A stretch of DNA of 64,000 bases from Theocolax elegans (taxonomy: Eukaryota; Arthropoda; Insecta; Hymenoptera; Cerocephalidae), in contig CM047431.1 in assembly GCA_026168455.1 (NCBI GenBank), forward strand, positions 22,757,365-22,821,364, read 5' to 3'. Positions within the stretch are counted from its first letter, which is position 1. Each line of letters opens with the position of its first letter. Positions 34,984 through 46,176 of this stretch are shown here, one piece after another. Both the position numbers and the translations under genes were made by a program. Under the pieces are notes generated by a model. The model was given only the letters and a program-made list of their open reading frames with translations, ran no database searches and was not told the DNA's origin.

Positions 34984-35640
34984 TGTAGGCTGCGGAGATG
35001 AACCACAGAAACGCGATTTTAGATTATTTCTAGCATATAGAGCCACTCCTCCCCCAATTTTACCTACTCGATCCGTCCAATATAGAATATAATCAGGAAT
35101 ATCTATAAATGCTTTGAGTGAAGAAGATGACATCTACGATTCACTAACAGCTAAGATATCGAGATCATGTTTTGTAATAACGTTTTTTACACTAGAAAAG
35201 TGTGCCGATACTGATTGAGCATTACAGTGTCCAATATTCACATTTTGCCGCATTGAAGAATTCGTGCTACACGTGTGGTTAATATTAACAGCCATAATTA
35301 ATATGTGACATTTTATGTACAATTTTTCTACGCAATATAGGACAATTGGCCTTATCATTAGCCGCGTGGGAATGATTTGGATAGCCTGCTGAAATACAAT
35401 TAGTACATTTAAGTGCTTGCCTCGAATTACAATCCCTAGAATTATGATCACCCGAACATAATTGGCAACAAAGTCTCTCCTTACAATCCTTTGCGATATG
35501 ATTAAAGCCGCAACATTTATAACACTGTAAAACATTTATATAATCTTCCAACCTGCACGAACACCAACCGATGTTGACTCTTTTACGACCAGGTTTGCAG
35601 ATTTCTTTTAAAAATAAATCATAATTAATAATCAAACATA
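34984..35640 (-). pseudogene. LINE fragment: ORF1 zinc knuckles and ORF2 endonuclease start
   Basis: Minus strand: CYKCCGFNHIAKDC, CQLCSGDHNSRDC and CTNCISAGYPNHSHAAND form the CCHC knuckles of a LINE ORF1. ORF1 ends SHINYGC-stop, and ORF2 starts at an ATG overlapping that stop (ATGGCTGTTAA), as in Jockey-like elements. ORF2 reads NIGHCNAQSVSAHFSSVKN, then a stop where SES-W is expected (~35133), then YILYWTDRVGKIGGGVALYA. Its style fits the minus-strand LINE at 19.5-23 kb, whose fragment begins about where this one ends, but common origin is inference. Gag-like ORF1 binds element RNA; the endonuclease nicks the target. Confidence 0.85.
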
Positions 35641-36170
35641 TTTTTTAATTAAAAATTATTTAATTCAATAATCAAGAAAAATATTTAATTAAACATATAT
35701 TAATTAAAAATCATAAATGAGTCTTAATTAAACATAATATAAATTACAAATCAGTATGATTTATTCTTTTAACCTAATTTAATTAACGAATCAAATTAAT
35801 TTTAAATTAAATTAAATTTAATTAGCAAATCAGTTTGAATTTTTAATGAAATTTGAGTTAATTAACAAGTCAGATTGATTTTAAATTGAATTTAATTTAA
35901 TTAACAAATCAGTTTGAATTTTTAATTAAATTTGATTTAATTAACAAATCAGTTTGAATTTTTAATTAAATTTGATTTAATTAACAAATCAAAATGATTT
36001 TTAATTAAACCAAATATAATTCATAAATCGATATGATTTATTATTCAAAATTATTTCAATTAAGAATCAAAATCATTTAATAATTAAAAGTATGATAATT
36101 ATAAATATGATTATAATCAATAATTAAATTTAATTTTTAAATTATATTCGATAAATCAAAATAAAAATTA
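35641..36170. repeat. very AT-rich tract with 40-bp tandem repeats
   Basis: TTAACAAATC occurs at 35901, 35941 and 35981, giving an exact 40-bp period; related TTAATTA/AAATCA words spread over the whole tract. No coding potential. Confidence 0.8.
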
Positions 36171-36199
36171 ATCTCATTGTTCAGGCGCTCAGATATCAC

Positions 36200-36968
36200 T
36201 ACTATAATTAAACGGCAAGGGTGGATTGGTACACCCAAGAATTAAACACTTAATGTTTGTACACAAAAGTAGTACACATTACTGTTGTACACGGTGCAAC
36301 ATTATTTTACACGTGAATAAAATAAAAACAATAACACAGGCACACAAAAAAAAAGTGGTCTGTTCCAAAGATCCCACCTATGTACTTAGACGTATTTTTG
36401 CCTGCTGAATCCGAATCCATCGTTAGAATCGGTTTAGCACTCTCCAATTTTTCGTAATCGGGGTAAACTACCCCTAAAATTCGAAAAATTCCTTCTAAAC
36501 TTGGATTCTTCCGTTTATAACACATATTTATAGATAAACTCGACAGTAAATCTGTATTTTAAGGGGCTAAATTTAAAGTTTGGGGTTTCAGAGCCATGCA
36601 ATCCCCTAAGGCTGCAAAAAACCACCCCTAATACGGAAAAATTCACGTCACGGCAAAAAATTGCGGGGATTAACGTAATCAGAGTATCTAGTGACAAATT
36701 TAAAGGAAGAAATTGTACATAAACTCAAGTACAGATCATCTTCTATAGGTTTTTGAAATTCGCAACCCCCTAAGGCTGCAGAAAACCACCCCTAATACGG
36801 AAAAATTCTTGTCACGGCAGAAAATTGCGTGGATTAATGGAATTGGAGTATCTGGCGGTGGAGTAGACTCAAGTACGGAGCATCTTTTATAGATTTTTAA
36901 AATTCGCAACCCCCTAAGTCTACAGAGAACCACCCCTAATCCTAAAAATGTACCGAACCCTTGCCTCT
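36200..36968 (-). repeat. degenerate tandem repeats with ACCCCTAA words
   Basis: The phrase CCCTAAGGCTGCA, ACCACCCCTAATACGG and AATTGCG-GGATTA recurs about every 145-165 bp (near 36603, 36766 and 36913), with a more distant unit at about 36430-36480. Frames on the minus strand (VVFCSLRGLR repeated) follow from the repeat and have no known domain. It abuts the gene fragment at 36969 and may be its 3' flank. Confidence 0.6.
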
Positions 36969-37325
36969 TCAAACGATCTGTGAAGTAGATTTCTTTTTCT
37001 TTTTTCCTTTCGTTTCAGTATCCCTCTTTAACATCCAACAAAAATCTACCATCATGTTTATGTCCCATCTTCCTTGGTATCTACGTTCCATTTCCTGTAT
37101 ATCCTGATGAAATCGTTCACGTTGTTCTTCAATGTAGTCCCCGAGATTCGCGGGAAAATAGTCCAGATGAAAATGCAGGAAATGCAATTTTAAATTCATC
37201 AAACAACCCAATTTCTGGTCATTCTCCAACAGTTCATTAACCAGAACCTGATACTGATCACTCTTTTGATTTCCCAGGAAGTTTTGTGCTACTGCTTTGA
37301 AGCTGATCCATGCTTTATTCCTCAT
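36969..37325 (-). pseudogene. unknown arthropod repeat-gene family, C-terminal half
   Basis: Minus strand codes NKAWISFKAVAQNFLGNQK, LKLHFLHFHLDYFPANLGDY, EEQRERFHQDIQEMERRYQG and NMMVDFCWMLKRD. I recognise this as the C-terminal half of an uncharacterised protein repeated in many arthropod genomes. Its function is not known to me; multiplicity suggests a mobile-element origin. It meets the N-terminal-type half at about 37325 in opposite orientation. Confidence 0.7.
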
Positions 37326-37600
37326 CGCAAAAAAAATACGCAGAGCACAAATGGAAAATATGCGGTGATCTAAAGATCGCAACACTTATTCTTGGTCAAC
37401 AGTCAGGATTCACTAAATATCCCTGCTTCATCTGTTTGTGGGATAGTAGAGATCGAATCAACCACTATCAAAAAAAGGAATGGACCAGGAGAGGAGAAAT
37501 GGAGCCAGGCTCTAAAAATGTTATTCGCAAATCTCTGGTTGAGCCCACAAATATCCTCTTGCCTCCGCATATTAATAAATTTAATTAATAAAATTTTATT
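37325..37600 (+). pseudogene. same unknown family, central half, inverted relative to its C-terminus
   Basis: Plus strand codes WKICGDLKIATLILGQQSG, KYPCFICLWDSRDRINHYQK and a PGSKNVI motif, then in a shifted frame the end of a LLPP-HI motif. In intact members I know, this block precedes the part at 36969-37325 in the same direction. Here the two point away from each other, so one piece was inverted. A frameshift occurs near 37540. Confidence 0.7.
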
Positions 37601-37654
37601 GATTTTTTCTCGTCGGTGGTCAAATCAATTTCGTGGTATTTGCATGGATTAGAT

Positions 37655-38133
37655 TTTTCTTGTCCGTTGAATTGGCCATAACTTTGGTCACAGGCCTCGG
37701 CCATAAACCTGACCCCGACCAATCGAAAGCTAATGAAAAATCTGATTTTTTGAGCGGTGTAAAGTCAAAATCAATCATGTCGAAAAAAAGTTACGACCAA
37801 ATGAAAATTTGGTAAGCGCTGAGAGCTAAAAAAGAAAAAATTAAGGATCCGAAAAATTTTTAAAAAATAATACATACAATTTAGCAACTTTTTCCCATTT
37901 AATGTGCATAAGAAAAGTTTGATAGTTTTTGAGTTATTTAAGCTTGAAATAGGCAAAAACGGATTTTTTTTCCAAAATTCGAGTTTTTTATGCAGCTATA
38001 ACTTTGAATCCTCTTGGAATAATTGGCTAAAAATTTAACTACATACTCCTGATATGTTTTCTGGCGAGTACACGTATTTTCATCAATTTTAAAATTTTGA
38101 AATTTAAAGTTGACGTGAAATGACCCATATACA
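37655..38133 (+). repeat. ~480-bp dispersed repeat, copy 1
   Basis: Closely matches 46926-47404 in the same orientation. Landmarks are GAATTGGCCATAA near the start, GAGCGGTGTAAAGTCAAAAT, and an end reading GTTGACGTGAAATGACCC. No coding capacity. Confidence 0.88.
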
Positions 38134-38619
38134 AGAGGATGTGTACATAGTTACAAAACAATCGGAAGACGACAAGCAGAGGTTAAAATACAAAAATATA
38201 TATTAACAAATAATAGATTTTGTACCTTCCTTGTGCTAAATCTTGCTCCGCCAGGAATATGTTGTGATTTGCGATTTGGAGTCGGCGCGATCTAGTAGGT
38301 GTTACTTTGTAACCATACTCTACCTGCTCCAAATTGGGACTTCTTTTTTCCATTAAAACCGACAAATCATCTAGTTTTTAAAGTAACAGTAAATGATTTG
38401 TTTTATTAGTATTTAAGGGGATACCGCTAAAATATCGCCCTTTAAAAGAAATTTCTATTTCAAAGCTTTAACCGAAACAAACTTTAACAAAACCCGTTAA
38501 AAACTATTTTTGTATGTTCATATATATTCGTATACGATAAATTTCATGAGTATACAGAACCATACGTGATATGCAGATTTTGTCTCTATATAATTATATA
38601 CGATCATATTATGTAAAAA
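38134..38619. other. AT-rich spacer
   Basis: No gene or clear repeat seen. Confidence 0.5.
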
Positions 38620-38770
38620 GGCAATATCTCAGCGCCCGCTTGAAAAAGGTTTAAACTCAGCGTCCACTTCAAAAAAAGGTGGTAACTCAGCATCCGGGGT
38701 TTAAAAAAGGTTGTATTTCGCAGACCTATTTTTTGTCTAAAATTTAGGCAAGCACCACTGACAAATCATC
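38620..38770 (+). repeat. degenerate arm of the 28-bp-repeat foldback family
   Basis: Contains CTCAGC-CCCGCTTGAAAAAGG-like units in tandem, then a TATTTTTTGTCTAAAATTT stretch and CACCACTG, in the same order as the inner part of the left arm at 10120-10235. Much more diverged, and no inverted partner found. Confidence 0.6.
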
Positions 38771-38935
38771 ATTTCCGAATAAAACGGTGCTAACTCGAAA
38801 GCCGGTTTGAAAAGGAATCAACTCAAAATCCAGTTGAATAAAGCAACAAATCGCGAACTTAATTTATTTAAGTGTCCACCATTGCGCAAAATTTAATTTT
38901 ATTAATATTTAAAACAAAAAAAAAATAAAACAATT

Positions 38936-39395
38936 TTGTCTCGGATAATCGACCGTATCACCTCGAGATCGCGTCCGATCTCAAAAATTCCAACGGCATT
39001 TGATTCCTTGTGCAAAAATTCAGTTATAAGGTTAGCCACGAAATTCATGAAAATGCCCTCTTCGCCGAGTTTCGGGGGCCCAAAGTTCAGAAGTCGAAAA
39101 CGGAGACATTGGTTAATTTACGAATACCGGCGTCACCTTGGAGATATCGGAATCCTGCACCAGGTCATTCGATTCGTCTTTTCAATACCTTTTCAACCCT
39201 CCTGAAACATTTTGATGTACATTGTACCGAACCCCTAAATTTTGGGTTGAAGCGGAACGTGCACAAAAACATCGACGCGGTAAATCGACCATATCTCCTC
39301 GGGATCGCGTCCGATCTTAAAAATTCCAACGGCATTCGATTCCTTGTGCAAAAATTCAGTTATAAGGTTAGCCATCGAAATTTATGAAAATGCTC
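38936..39395 (+). repeat. 338-bp tandem repeat, about 1.3 units
   Basis: The segment from CGACC-TATC-CCTCG to AGGTTAGCC occurs at 38949-39036 and 39286-39374. The same repeat lies inverted at 52255-52773. Frames across it are not conserved as a protein by any family I know. Confidence 0.85.
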
Positions 39396-40278
39396 TCTTC
39401 GACGAGTTACGAAGGCTCAAAGTTCGGAAGTCAAAAACGAAGAGTTTTGAAAATTTTCAAATATTTCAAAAATTTTTAAATGCAGATAACGATTTTTTAC
39501 CCGACTAAAATAGACATTTTTAGGCACGATCGTTACACGTGAATGCCTTATATTTTCATCATCCAAAATTTGTGACTTATTAAAATATGTTAAATACTAA
39601 CACAAAAACAATTTTTATGAATATTAGAGTTAATTTTAGGCACTCCCTAAAAAAAAAATTTCTAAATCGTCGGTCTTGGAACTGTCTTCATTTTTCGTTT
39701 TTTTAATGCAAGAGGATTGTTGTAAAACACGGTGTACCGACGATGTAGAAACCTTAACTGGTAAACAATTGTATAGAAATTTTTAAAATGTAATAAAATT
39801 GACTGTAAATTTAAATTAATAAACATAATATATAGTAATATTTTAGGCATAAATGTTATGAAAACCACTTACTTTAAATATTTGCATTTTATAATTACAT
39901 CATGCAGATATTCATGACATTTAATAATTAAACAAATAAAATATTGTTTAATTCATGAAAGCAATGAATGTCACAGATAGAATCATTAGTTTTGTTTGTT
40001 CTTTACGTAATAGTAACGCAAGAGACTGTTAATAAAATTATTAAACATAATTAAATAATTATTTAAGTACGGGGGCTATAGTTATGGTACGGCAAATATA
40101 TCTGTTTTTTCTTTAATTTCAGAAAAAACGAATTTAAAAATGTCTTTCTTTATTTAAAATGTAAAAAAAATATATAAACTTTTTGTAATATATTTTTGTT
40201 TTTTAAAGATTAAAGGTTTTTGAAACGATTTGTACAAATTTTCTTCATGAAAACTCCTTATTTTCCCTGTAACGGAGT
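39396..40278. other. AT-rich non-coding DNA with a short shared repeat
   Basis: TTTTTAGGCACGATCGTTAC and what follows (about 39512-39585) is repeated in inverse at about 44205-44280. GGGGGCTATAGTTATGG near 40073 resembles GGGGCTATAATTATGGG near 41606. No gene. Confidence 0.55.
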
Positions 40279-41640
40279 GAATCTTTGCCGGACCTTGCTC
40301 AGATTCCAGGATTCAGGTTTTAAGGAATTTGAAATAAAGTACCACTATTTATAATAAAGGCTAATTATTATTAAGACTATGTACAGATATATAAAAAATA
40401 AACAAAGATATAGTGTAAGTGCTGCCAGCCCGCCTGGTCTTGGTCGGGTGAAATAGCTAATTAGTCTGTAATCAAAACAAGACAAAATACTTAATTATTA
40501 CGCGATCTACGAACTTTACAATGCTATCTTATAACTAGTTTCCTAAACGGACGCGACTAACGGGTATCGTGTATACTCGCACGGTAATACGGTTCGGGCA
40601 AGTATGTATGTTCACGAGGATACGGTCGGGATAACCCACGTGTGCTCACGAGGGTGCGGTCGGGATAATCTACGTGTGCTCACGAAGATACGGTCGGGAT
40701 AATCCACGTGTGCTCACGAGGATGCGGTCGGGATAACCCACGTGTGCTCACGAGGGTGCGGTCGGGATAATCTACGTGTGCTCACGAAGATACGGTCAGG
40801 ATAATCCACGTGTGCTCACGAGGATACGGTCAGGATAATCTACGTGTGCTCACGAAGATACGGTCGGGATAATCCACGTGTGCTCACGAGGATGCGGTCG
40901 GGATAATCTACGTGTGCTCACGAAGATACGGTCGGGATAATCCACGTGTGCTCACGAGGATGCGGTCGGGATAATCTACGTGTGCTCACGAAGATACGGT
41001 CGGGATAATCCACGTGTGCTCACGAGGATACGGTCGGGATAACCCACGTGTGCTCACGAGGGTGCGGTCGGGATAATCCACGTGTGCTCACGAGGATACG
41101 GACAGGATTAGACACCACGTGTGCTCACGAGGTGCCTACGGTAGGATGCGGTTACGGTAACGGTCGGTACGGTATACGGTAACCGTGTTTACGAACGTGT
41201 GCTCACGAACGTATCCACGGTTGCTGCACTAGGTCGGAGAAACGGGCTGGTCGTGTGCTCACGGCCAGTCCGATCTGTCGTCCAGTTGCAGACTGACTAC
41301 TGGTGGTTTCGGTGCGCCTTATATACCCGATTCTACGAGAGCGCGCATGCGTATAGCGCCTGTCTCCCCACTCCGGACGGGGTCAATGAACTGGCGAGTA
41401 GGCACAGTAGTGGGGAGGCGGTCAATCTATTTATAGCGCGGTCGTTGAACTCGCGTTTAACGGCACGTGTCTATCGCGAGGCTATCTTAATACTACGAGT
41501 CTTAAACCTAATGATTAATTGTACTTGTTAACTTAATAATTATTATGCTAAATGATTAATTAGCGCGTGCAATTATTGCGCGTCGCATCCCAAATGATTA
41601 GATGGGGCTATAATTATGGGACACAGTGTATAAATGTAGA
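40279..41640 (-). mobile_element. LTR-like sequence with internal minisatellite
   Basis: On the minus strand a TATA box (GGGTATATAAGG, about 41318-41331) is followed by an initiator-like AGTCAGTCTG near 41293. A long leader then contains the 34-bp repeats, ending near CCGTTACA at 40279. This arrangement suits an LTR promoter with repeats in R/U5. The outer border is unsure: TGTCCCATAATTATAGCCCC read on the minus strand near 41622 could start the LTR or be the TA-flanked end of another element. No convincing target duplication. Confidence 0.5.
40603..41135 (+). repeat. 34-bp minisatellite, about 15 units
   Basis: The unit is CGGTCGGGATAATC, then CACGTGTGCTCACGAGGATG. Two variants largely alternate: CCACGTG...GAGGAT and CTACGTG...GAAGAT, giving a 68-bp double period. 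Only the first variant has the palindromic E-box CACGTG. Confidence 0.93.
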
Positions 41641-41999
41641 GTGTAACATAAATTTGGAGTAGTTGCAGTTTATAATTTGTTCACTATTTTTTTTAAGTGT
41701 ACTTGAATTATAACAATATTCAAAAGAAGTTACGAACATATAGTAAATTAAATAAATAAGTCAGGCGGCATATTTCTTCTTAATATAACACTACGGTCAA
41801 TCTTGAAATAATTTTCTCAGTAAATACAGTGTAACAAGCGCAGAAATAAAATCTACAGAAAAGCATTCGAAAAATGAAAATACGTCAATGTATATTTACG
41901 AGCGTGACTTTATTTTGGAAGGCATACGTATAAGTGTTTAAAGTCAACTAAAAGACACAAATTCTTTAACGTTTTGTCTTTCTGCGGGAGCTTAAACTA

Positions 42000-42065
42000 C
42001 ACATTCAGTCAGTTGCGGTCTGCTCTTCGTGTCCACAACACTAGAGGAATCATGGATAAATCAAA
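42000..42065 (+). promoter_or_regulatory. putative start region and first coding exon of the hAT gene
   Basis: Two overlapping arthropod-type initiator words (TCAGTCAGTT) at about 42006-42015 are followed by an ATG at 42052. The codons for MDKS plus AA run to a consensus donor (AAA|GTAAGT) at 42066. Joining to the acceptor at 46176/46177 keeps the frame of the hAT exon there. This is a phase-consistent hypothesis; a 4.1-kb intron would separate them. Confidence 0.4.
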
Positions 42066-42824
42066 GTAAGTATTGTAATCATTAATTTATGATGCGTTAT
42101 TATTAAGTTGTTATAAACCCGTGATCTTTTCCTTTTTCTCACTTGTTGATTTTTATGTTTATTTAATGATCCTGTAAAAATTAATCTAATTTAGAGAATG
42201 AACATTTCATAAAATTTTATTATACAATAAATAATTTTCCGTTTTTTATTAAAATTTATTAAAATTCTTATTTCAAGTCGCATTATTTTAGTTACTTAAA
42301 TACAATGAGGCAAGCCTTCTGTATTTGGTTCAGATAGAAACATTTCTATACATAGTGGTTAATGAAAATTTAAGCGTGAACAATTTTGAAATAATTTAAC
42401 CCTCTTGTAAAAAATATGATTATTCACACGAGCGCGTAAGTACGTTATATCTCTCAGCCGCGCGGCCGGTAATTTGTGAGAAAAGTAGATTGTCGAGTAT
42501 TCTCATAACAAAATGGATAATTTTGTATGACGCATTTTATATATATATATATACATATACTTACATATCGAGTGATTTGATATAAAGAAGTTTTTCATTC
42601 ATCGATCCATTTGCGAATAAAAATGTGATGTGCACGCGATAAAGGGAAAGATGCCTGACAACGTTTCCGCTTCCACCCATTAATGCTCAAAAATGCATAA
42701 TTCTTTTTAAGAACGAAGTTTCTTATCGCGCGGTCGGCGGATGGGGGCTAAGCGGATAAAAGCGACACCAAAAAGCCACATATTTTTTGGTATAGTGCGC
42801 GTGCTCTCACTTGCTATAATACGC

Positions 42825-42825
<1 letters not shown>
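42066..42825. other. AT-rich non-coding DNA
   Basis: No gene seen; if the hAT first exon is real, this is intron. A TATATATATA run lies near 42540. Confidence 0.4.
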
Positions 42826-42908
<83 letters not shown>

Positions 42909-43009
42909 ACCGCTCGAGATGGGGACAGGCCACAGCTCTTTCTCTTTCTCTCCCAGCGCTCGAAGAGGGGGAACGCCGCATCTTACCTCGAGAGTCGAGA
43001 ACTATACTA

Positions 43010-43056
<47 letters not shown>
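42826..43056 (+). repeat. CT microsatellites with an alternating CG run
   Basis: CT dinucleotides at about 42826-42907 and 43014-43040, the second running into about 16 bases of alternating CG (about 43041-43056). The ORFs made of Ser-Leu or Arg-Glu repeats are artefacts of it. Confidence 0.95.
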
Positions 43057-43319
43057 TGTAATTTCTTATTTTTCCTTATTATTTTTGCTGATCACATTTT
43101 ACAAAATATTGTAAACCCTTTCATTTAAAAGCAACAAAAAATGAAAAATTAAAAATTGCGTTTTTTATTTATAAGAAACGATCATTGAAATTTTTGACAT
43201 TTTTTACCTTTATTCAACATTAGCGTTGAATTGGTTTACCGCCGCTTTTTGTACGACGGTTTTTATTGGAGTTATAAGCATTTAAAGAAAAGACGTCTTT
43301 TTTCATTTCTTATTATTTT

Positions 43320-43690
43320 GAATAATAAACGGTATAGAAAAATATGTTAGAGAGAAAAAAGGTTTATTTTTGTATAAAAAAATATAAAATTATAATAATA
43401 ATTAAAAAATTTTAATAAAATTTATTCTCATTTTTTATGAAAAAAAATTTTTTTTTTTCTTGATTTTAGTTATAAATAGATGTAAATTACATAAAAAGGG
43501 TATAGTTAAATAATGATTATGTAATCGTGTAAAATCAGAAAAAAAATAAAAAAATGTATCTACAAAACAAAAATATAAAAAAAATTGGTATTTTAATTTT
43601 TACTATATTTTTATATTTTTATACAAAAATAAACCTTTTTTTCTCTCTAACATTTTTTTTAATGCCGTTTACTTTTCAAGATAATAAACT
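43320..43690. repeat. inverted repeat, about 70-bp arms
   Basis: TATGTTAGAGAGAAAAAAGG and the following TTTATTTTTGTATAAAAA at about 43343-43385 recur in inverse at about 43605-43660. No target duplication recognised. The 123-residue frame at 43554 lies across it and is AT-driven. Confidence 0.65.
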
Positions 43691-43702
43691 AATTGGTTCA
43701 GT

Positions 43703-43732
43703 TATGTTAAAGCGAAGCTTCGCTTTAACATA
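43703..43732. repeat. 30-bp perfect palindrome
   Basis: TATGTTAAAGCGAAG is followed directly by its reverse complement with no spacer. Cause unknown. Confidence 0.9.
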
Positions 43733-43929
43733 TAAAGCACAATCGTTACACAAAATATCTTTTAACCAATTGCTAAAAAACATGAATTTTTGCGCATTTT
43801 TTAATTTTTTTAAACGTTTTTGTTATTTTACAATGAGAAATTCGAGTCAAATCGAAAAGTGTTCAACAGAAAAAAGTTTTGTAATGTTGAGACGAACACT
43901 TTTTCCATTTAAAGTTTTTCTGTAGGACC

Positions 43930-44722
43930 TCAAGATTTTGAGTTATAGCGAAAAAACCGTTTTTACGTAATTATAAAAGGTGCCATAACTTGTGTAGTTT
44001 AAAAATAATCTATCTGGAAATAGAACTGTAACCTCTCTGTGTTAAGACAAGCATACCCTATTTTGTTCAGCCAAATCGGTTGGAAGTTGGCTGAGTTATG
44101 CCAGTCACAGGGTTACATACATATGTACATCCATACATACACTTTCGGAAATGCCTAAAATGATTTCTAATATGCATAAAAAATCATTATATATTAGTTT
44201 CTGATATATTTAATATATTACACATTTTACGATGATGAAAATATAAGGCACTCACGTGTAACGATCGTGCCTAAAAATGTAAAAAGTTTGTTGCTTTCTT
44301 TTTTTTAACTAATTTTTTTCTACAATAAAAAATACAATTATTTGTTATACTTTGACTGTATTTTTTATTTTACTTCGTAGAGGAAGCCATTGTTATCGAG
44401 AACAAAATTTTTCTAAATTTAATATTTATCGATGTTTTGATACTCAGGGACTCGAAATATGTAATTTTTGAAAAATTTGTTTATGGATGTGTGTGTGTGT
44501 GTGTCAATCTCGTATCTTTGGTTCTATTAAATTGATTGAAGTCTATTCCGGCTTAATCGACGTGATTTTAAAGCTACCATATAATTGATTTTTTGTTTTT
44601 CGTTTCCGCCCGAGCGTGTTCTCTATTCCGTAAAAGAATCAGCATCATTATAGGTCATGTTTTAAGTATCAAATAATGACTATAAAAATAAAAAAATCTC
44701 TGCACTTTTGGGCGTTAATGGG
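43930..44722. repeat. dispersed repeats, including an arm of the TTAA-flanked foldback family
   Basis: 44205-44280 is the inverse of 39512-39585. The stretch from about 44290 to 44722 has pieces resembling the foldback at 61511: TATACTTTGAC-TATTTTTT near 44350, CAAATAATGACTATAAAAA near 44675, and an end GGGCGTTAATGGG followed by TTAA at 44723-44726. No inverted partner arm is left. A GT microsatellite lies near 44491-44505. Confidence 0.6.
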
Positions 44723-44726
44723 TTAA

Positions 44727-45269
44727 TTATCAATGTCTGCTACTTGGTTATTTTTTTTTATTTCCCTTCGTCGCCTGTACCTCAAAGGAAAAGTTTTAGA
44801 CCGTTGTACCGCCGTTATCTCGGGTTTTTTTGTCATTCGCGTAGATTATGTGAATTTTTATGATTAAAGAAGAATATAGGTGGCTCTTTTTTATAAATTA
44901 CTTAAGTGCTTGTGTATTATTAGTTTTTAATAAAACATATTTCTGGTCGATTAATGCATAAGAATTGTATGGAAAAACGCAAATTTATCGATGCAATTAT
45001 TTATGTGGATTACACTGCCTCGCTATTTTGTTTTTATGCATAGATAAGCGAATTTTCTTTATTTACTTAATTATCTTTGGAAAATACAATACGTGAAATA
45101 CTTTTTTATATCAATCAAAAGCTTTTCAGTTTTTTTTCTTCAGAAACGCATTCTTTGACATTCACCTTAAACATTCATCATACTTATACATGTAGATGTT
45201 AATATTGTTTTCGTATACGAAACCGCTTGATTAGTCCAATGGTATATAAGACAATTATCACAATTACTC
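44727..45269. other. AT-rich non-coding DNA
   Basis: No gene or clear repeat seen. Confidence 0.45.
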
Positions 45270-45939
45270 ACAAGGAGAGCATCAGGCCTTCGAGAAACGG
45301 ATCTTTAGCAAACTCTGTAAGATATGATTTCTACTATAAAAATATGAAGAAAGCCGGAGTTACAGATGCCAATGCCCTTTCTTTACGGAAGTTATAAACA
45401 AATAACGAAAAATATAGCAAAAGATAGCTTTGACTTTAATCACCTCTGAAACAAAAAGAGGTACACACTCAAACTCAATTTCAGAAGAGAACTGAAATCG
45501 AATAGATTGGATTTAAAAAAGAAGAAGCTCAAATCTCTTGATTTGGTTAAAAGTATGGAAGAAATAAGAATTTAACGATACTTTGATGAATATTTTAAAT
45601 TAAAAAATATTGATTTTTAGGCCAAATTATCTTCTTATTCTTATTTCTTCTATAACTTTTGACCAAATTAAGATATTTGAGCTTCTTTTTTTTTTAATCC
45701 AATCTACTCGATTTCAGTTTTTTTTTTCTAAAATTGAGTTTGAGTGTGTACCTGTTTTTGTTTCAGAGGCGATTAAACTCAAGACTATCTTATGCTACAT
45801 TTTTCATTATTTGTTTATAACTTCCGGAAAAAAGGGCATTGGCATCCGTAATTTCGGCTTTCTTTATATTTTTATAGTAGAAATCATATCCTAGAGTTTG
45901 GTAAAGATCTGTTTCCCGAAACCCTGACACTCTCCTTGT
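45270..45939. mobile_element. 670-bp foldback MITE, ACAAGGAGAG ends
   Basis: Arms of about 300 bp are inverted copies (ACAAGGAGAG... at the left, ...CTCTCCTTGT at the right), sharing AAACGGATCTTTA-CAAACTC, GATATGATTTCTACTATAAA and GGAAGTTATAAACAAATAA words. Single arms of this family appear near 52060-52170, 53935-54250, 57470-57625 and 58950-59225. No clear target duplication. Its 94-residue frame is not a gene. Confidence 0.85.
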
Positions 45940-46176
45940 CAGATCTATTAAACTAAGTTTCATAACAGTTACAGCACGTTATAATACAAGTTTCTTATTA
46001 TTTAAATGATTTTAATAAATTTTTTAATGAATAAAATTGAAAAAATTTAGCGGTGTATTAATTATTATTGTTGAATCATTTTTTATTAAGTGCTAACCAA
46101 TAAATTCATTTATAACTATAATGAAATTATTATAATTTTTATTTATTCTAATCAGTTAAGTTCTTTATATTATCAG

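Noticed and set aside
35134..35535. 133-residue novel protein
   Set aside because: Its useful C-terminal half is the LINE ORF2 start; the first half is an out-of-frame reading of the ORF1 zinc-knuckle region.
40603..41135. CRISPR-like array in the 34-bp repeats
   Set aside because: Units abut without spacers; it is a minisatellite.
40073..41622. Direct LTR pair marked by GGGGCTATA-TTATGG words
   Set aside because: Similarity is limited to about 20 bases and does not extend inward, so a terminal repeat pair is not supported.
42707..43061. Arg-Glu and Ser-Leu repeat proteins
   Set aside because: These are only CT/GA microsatellites translated on each strand.
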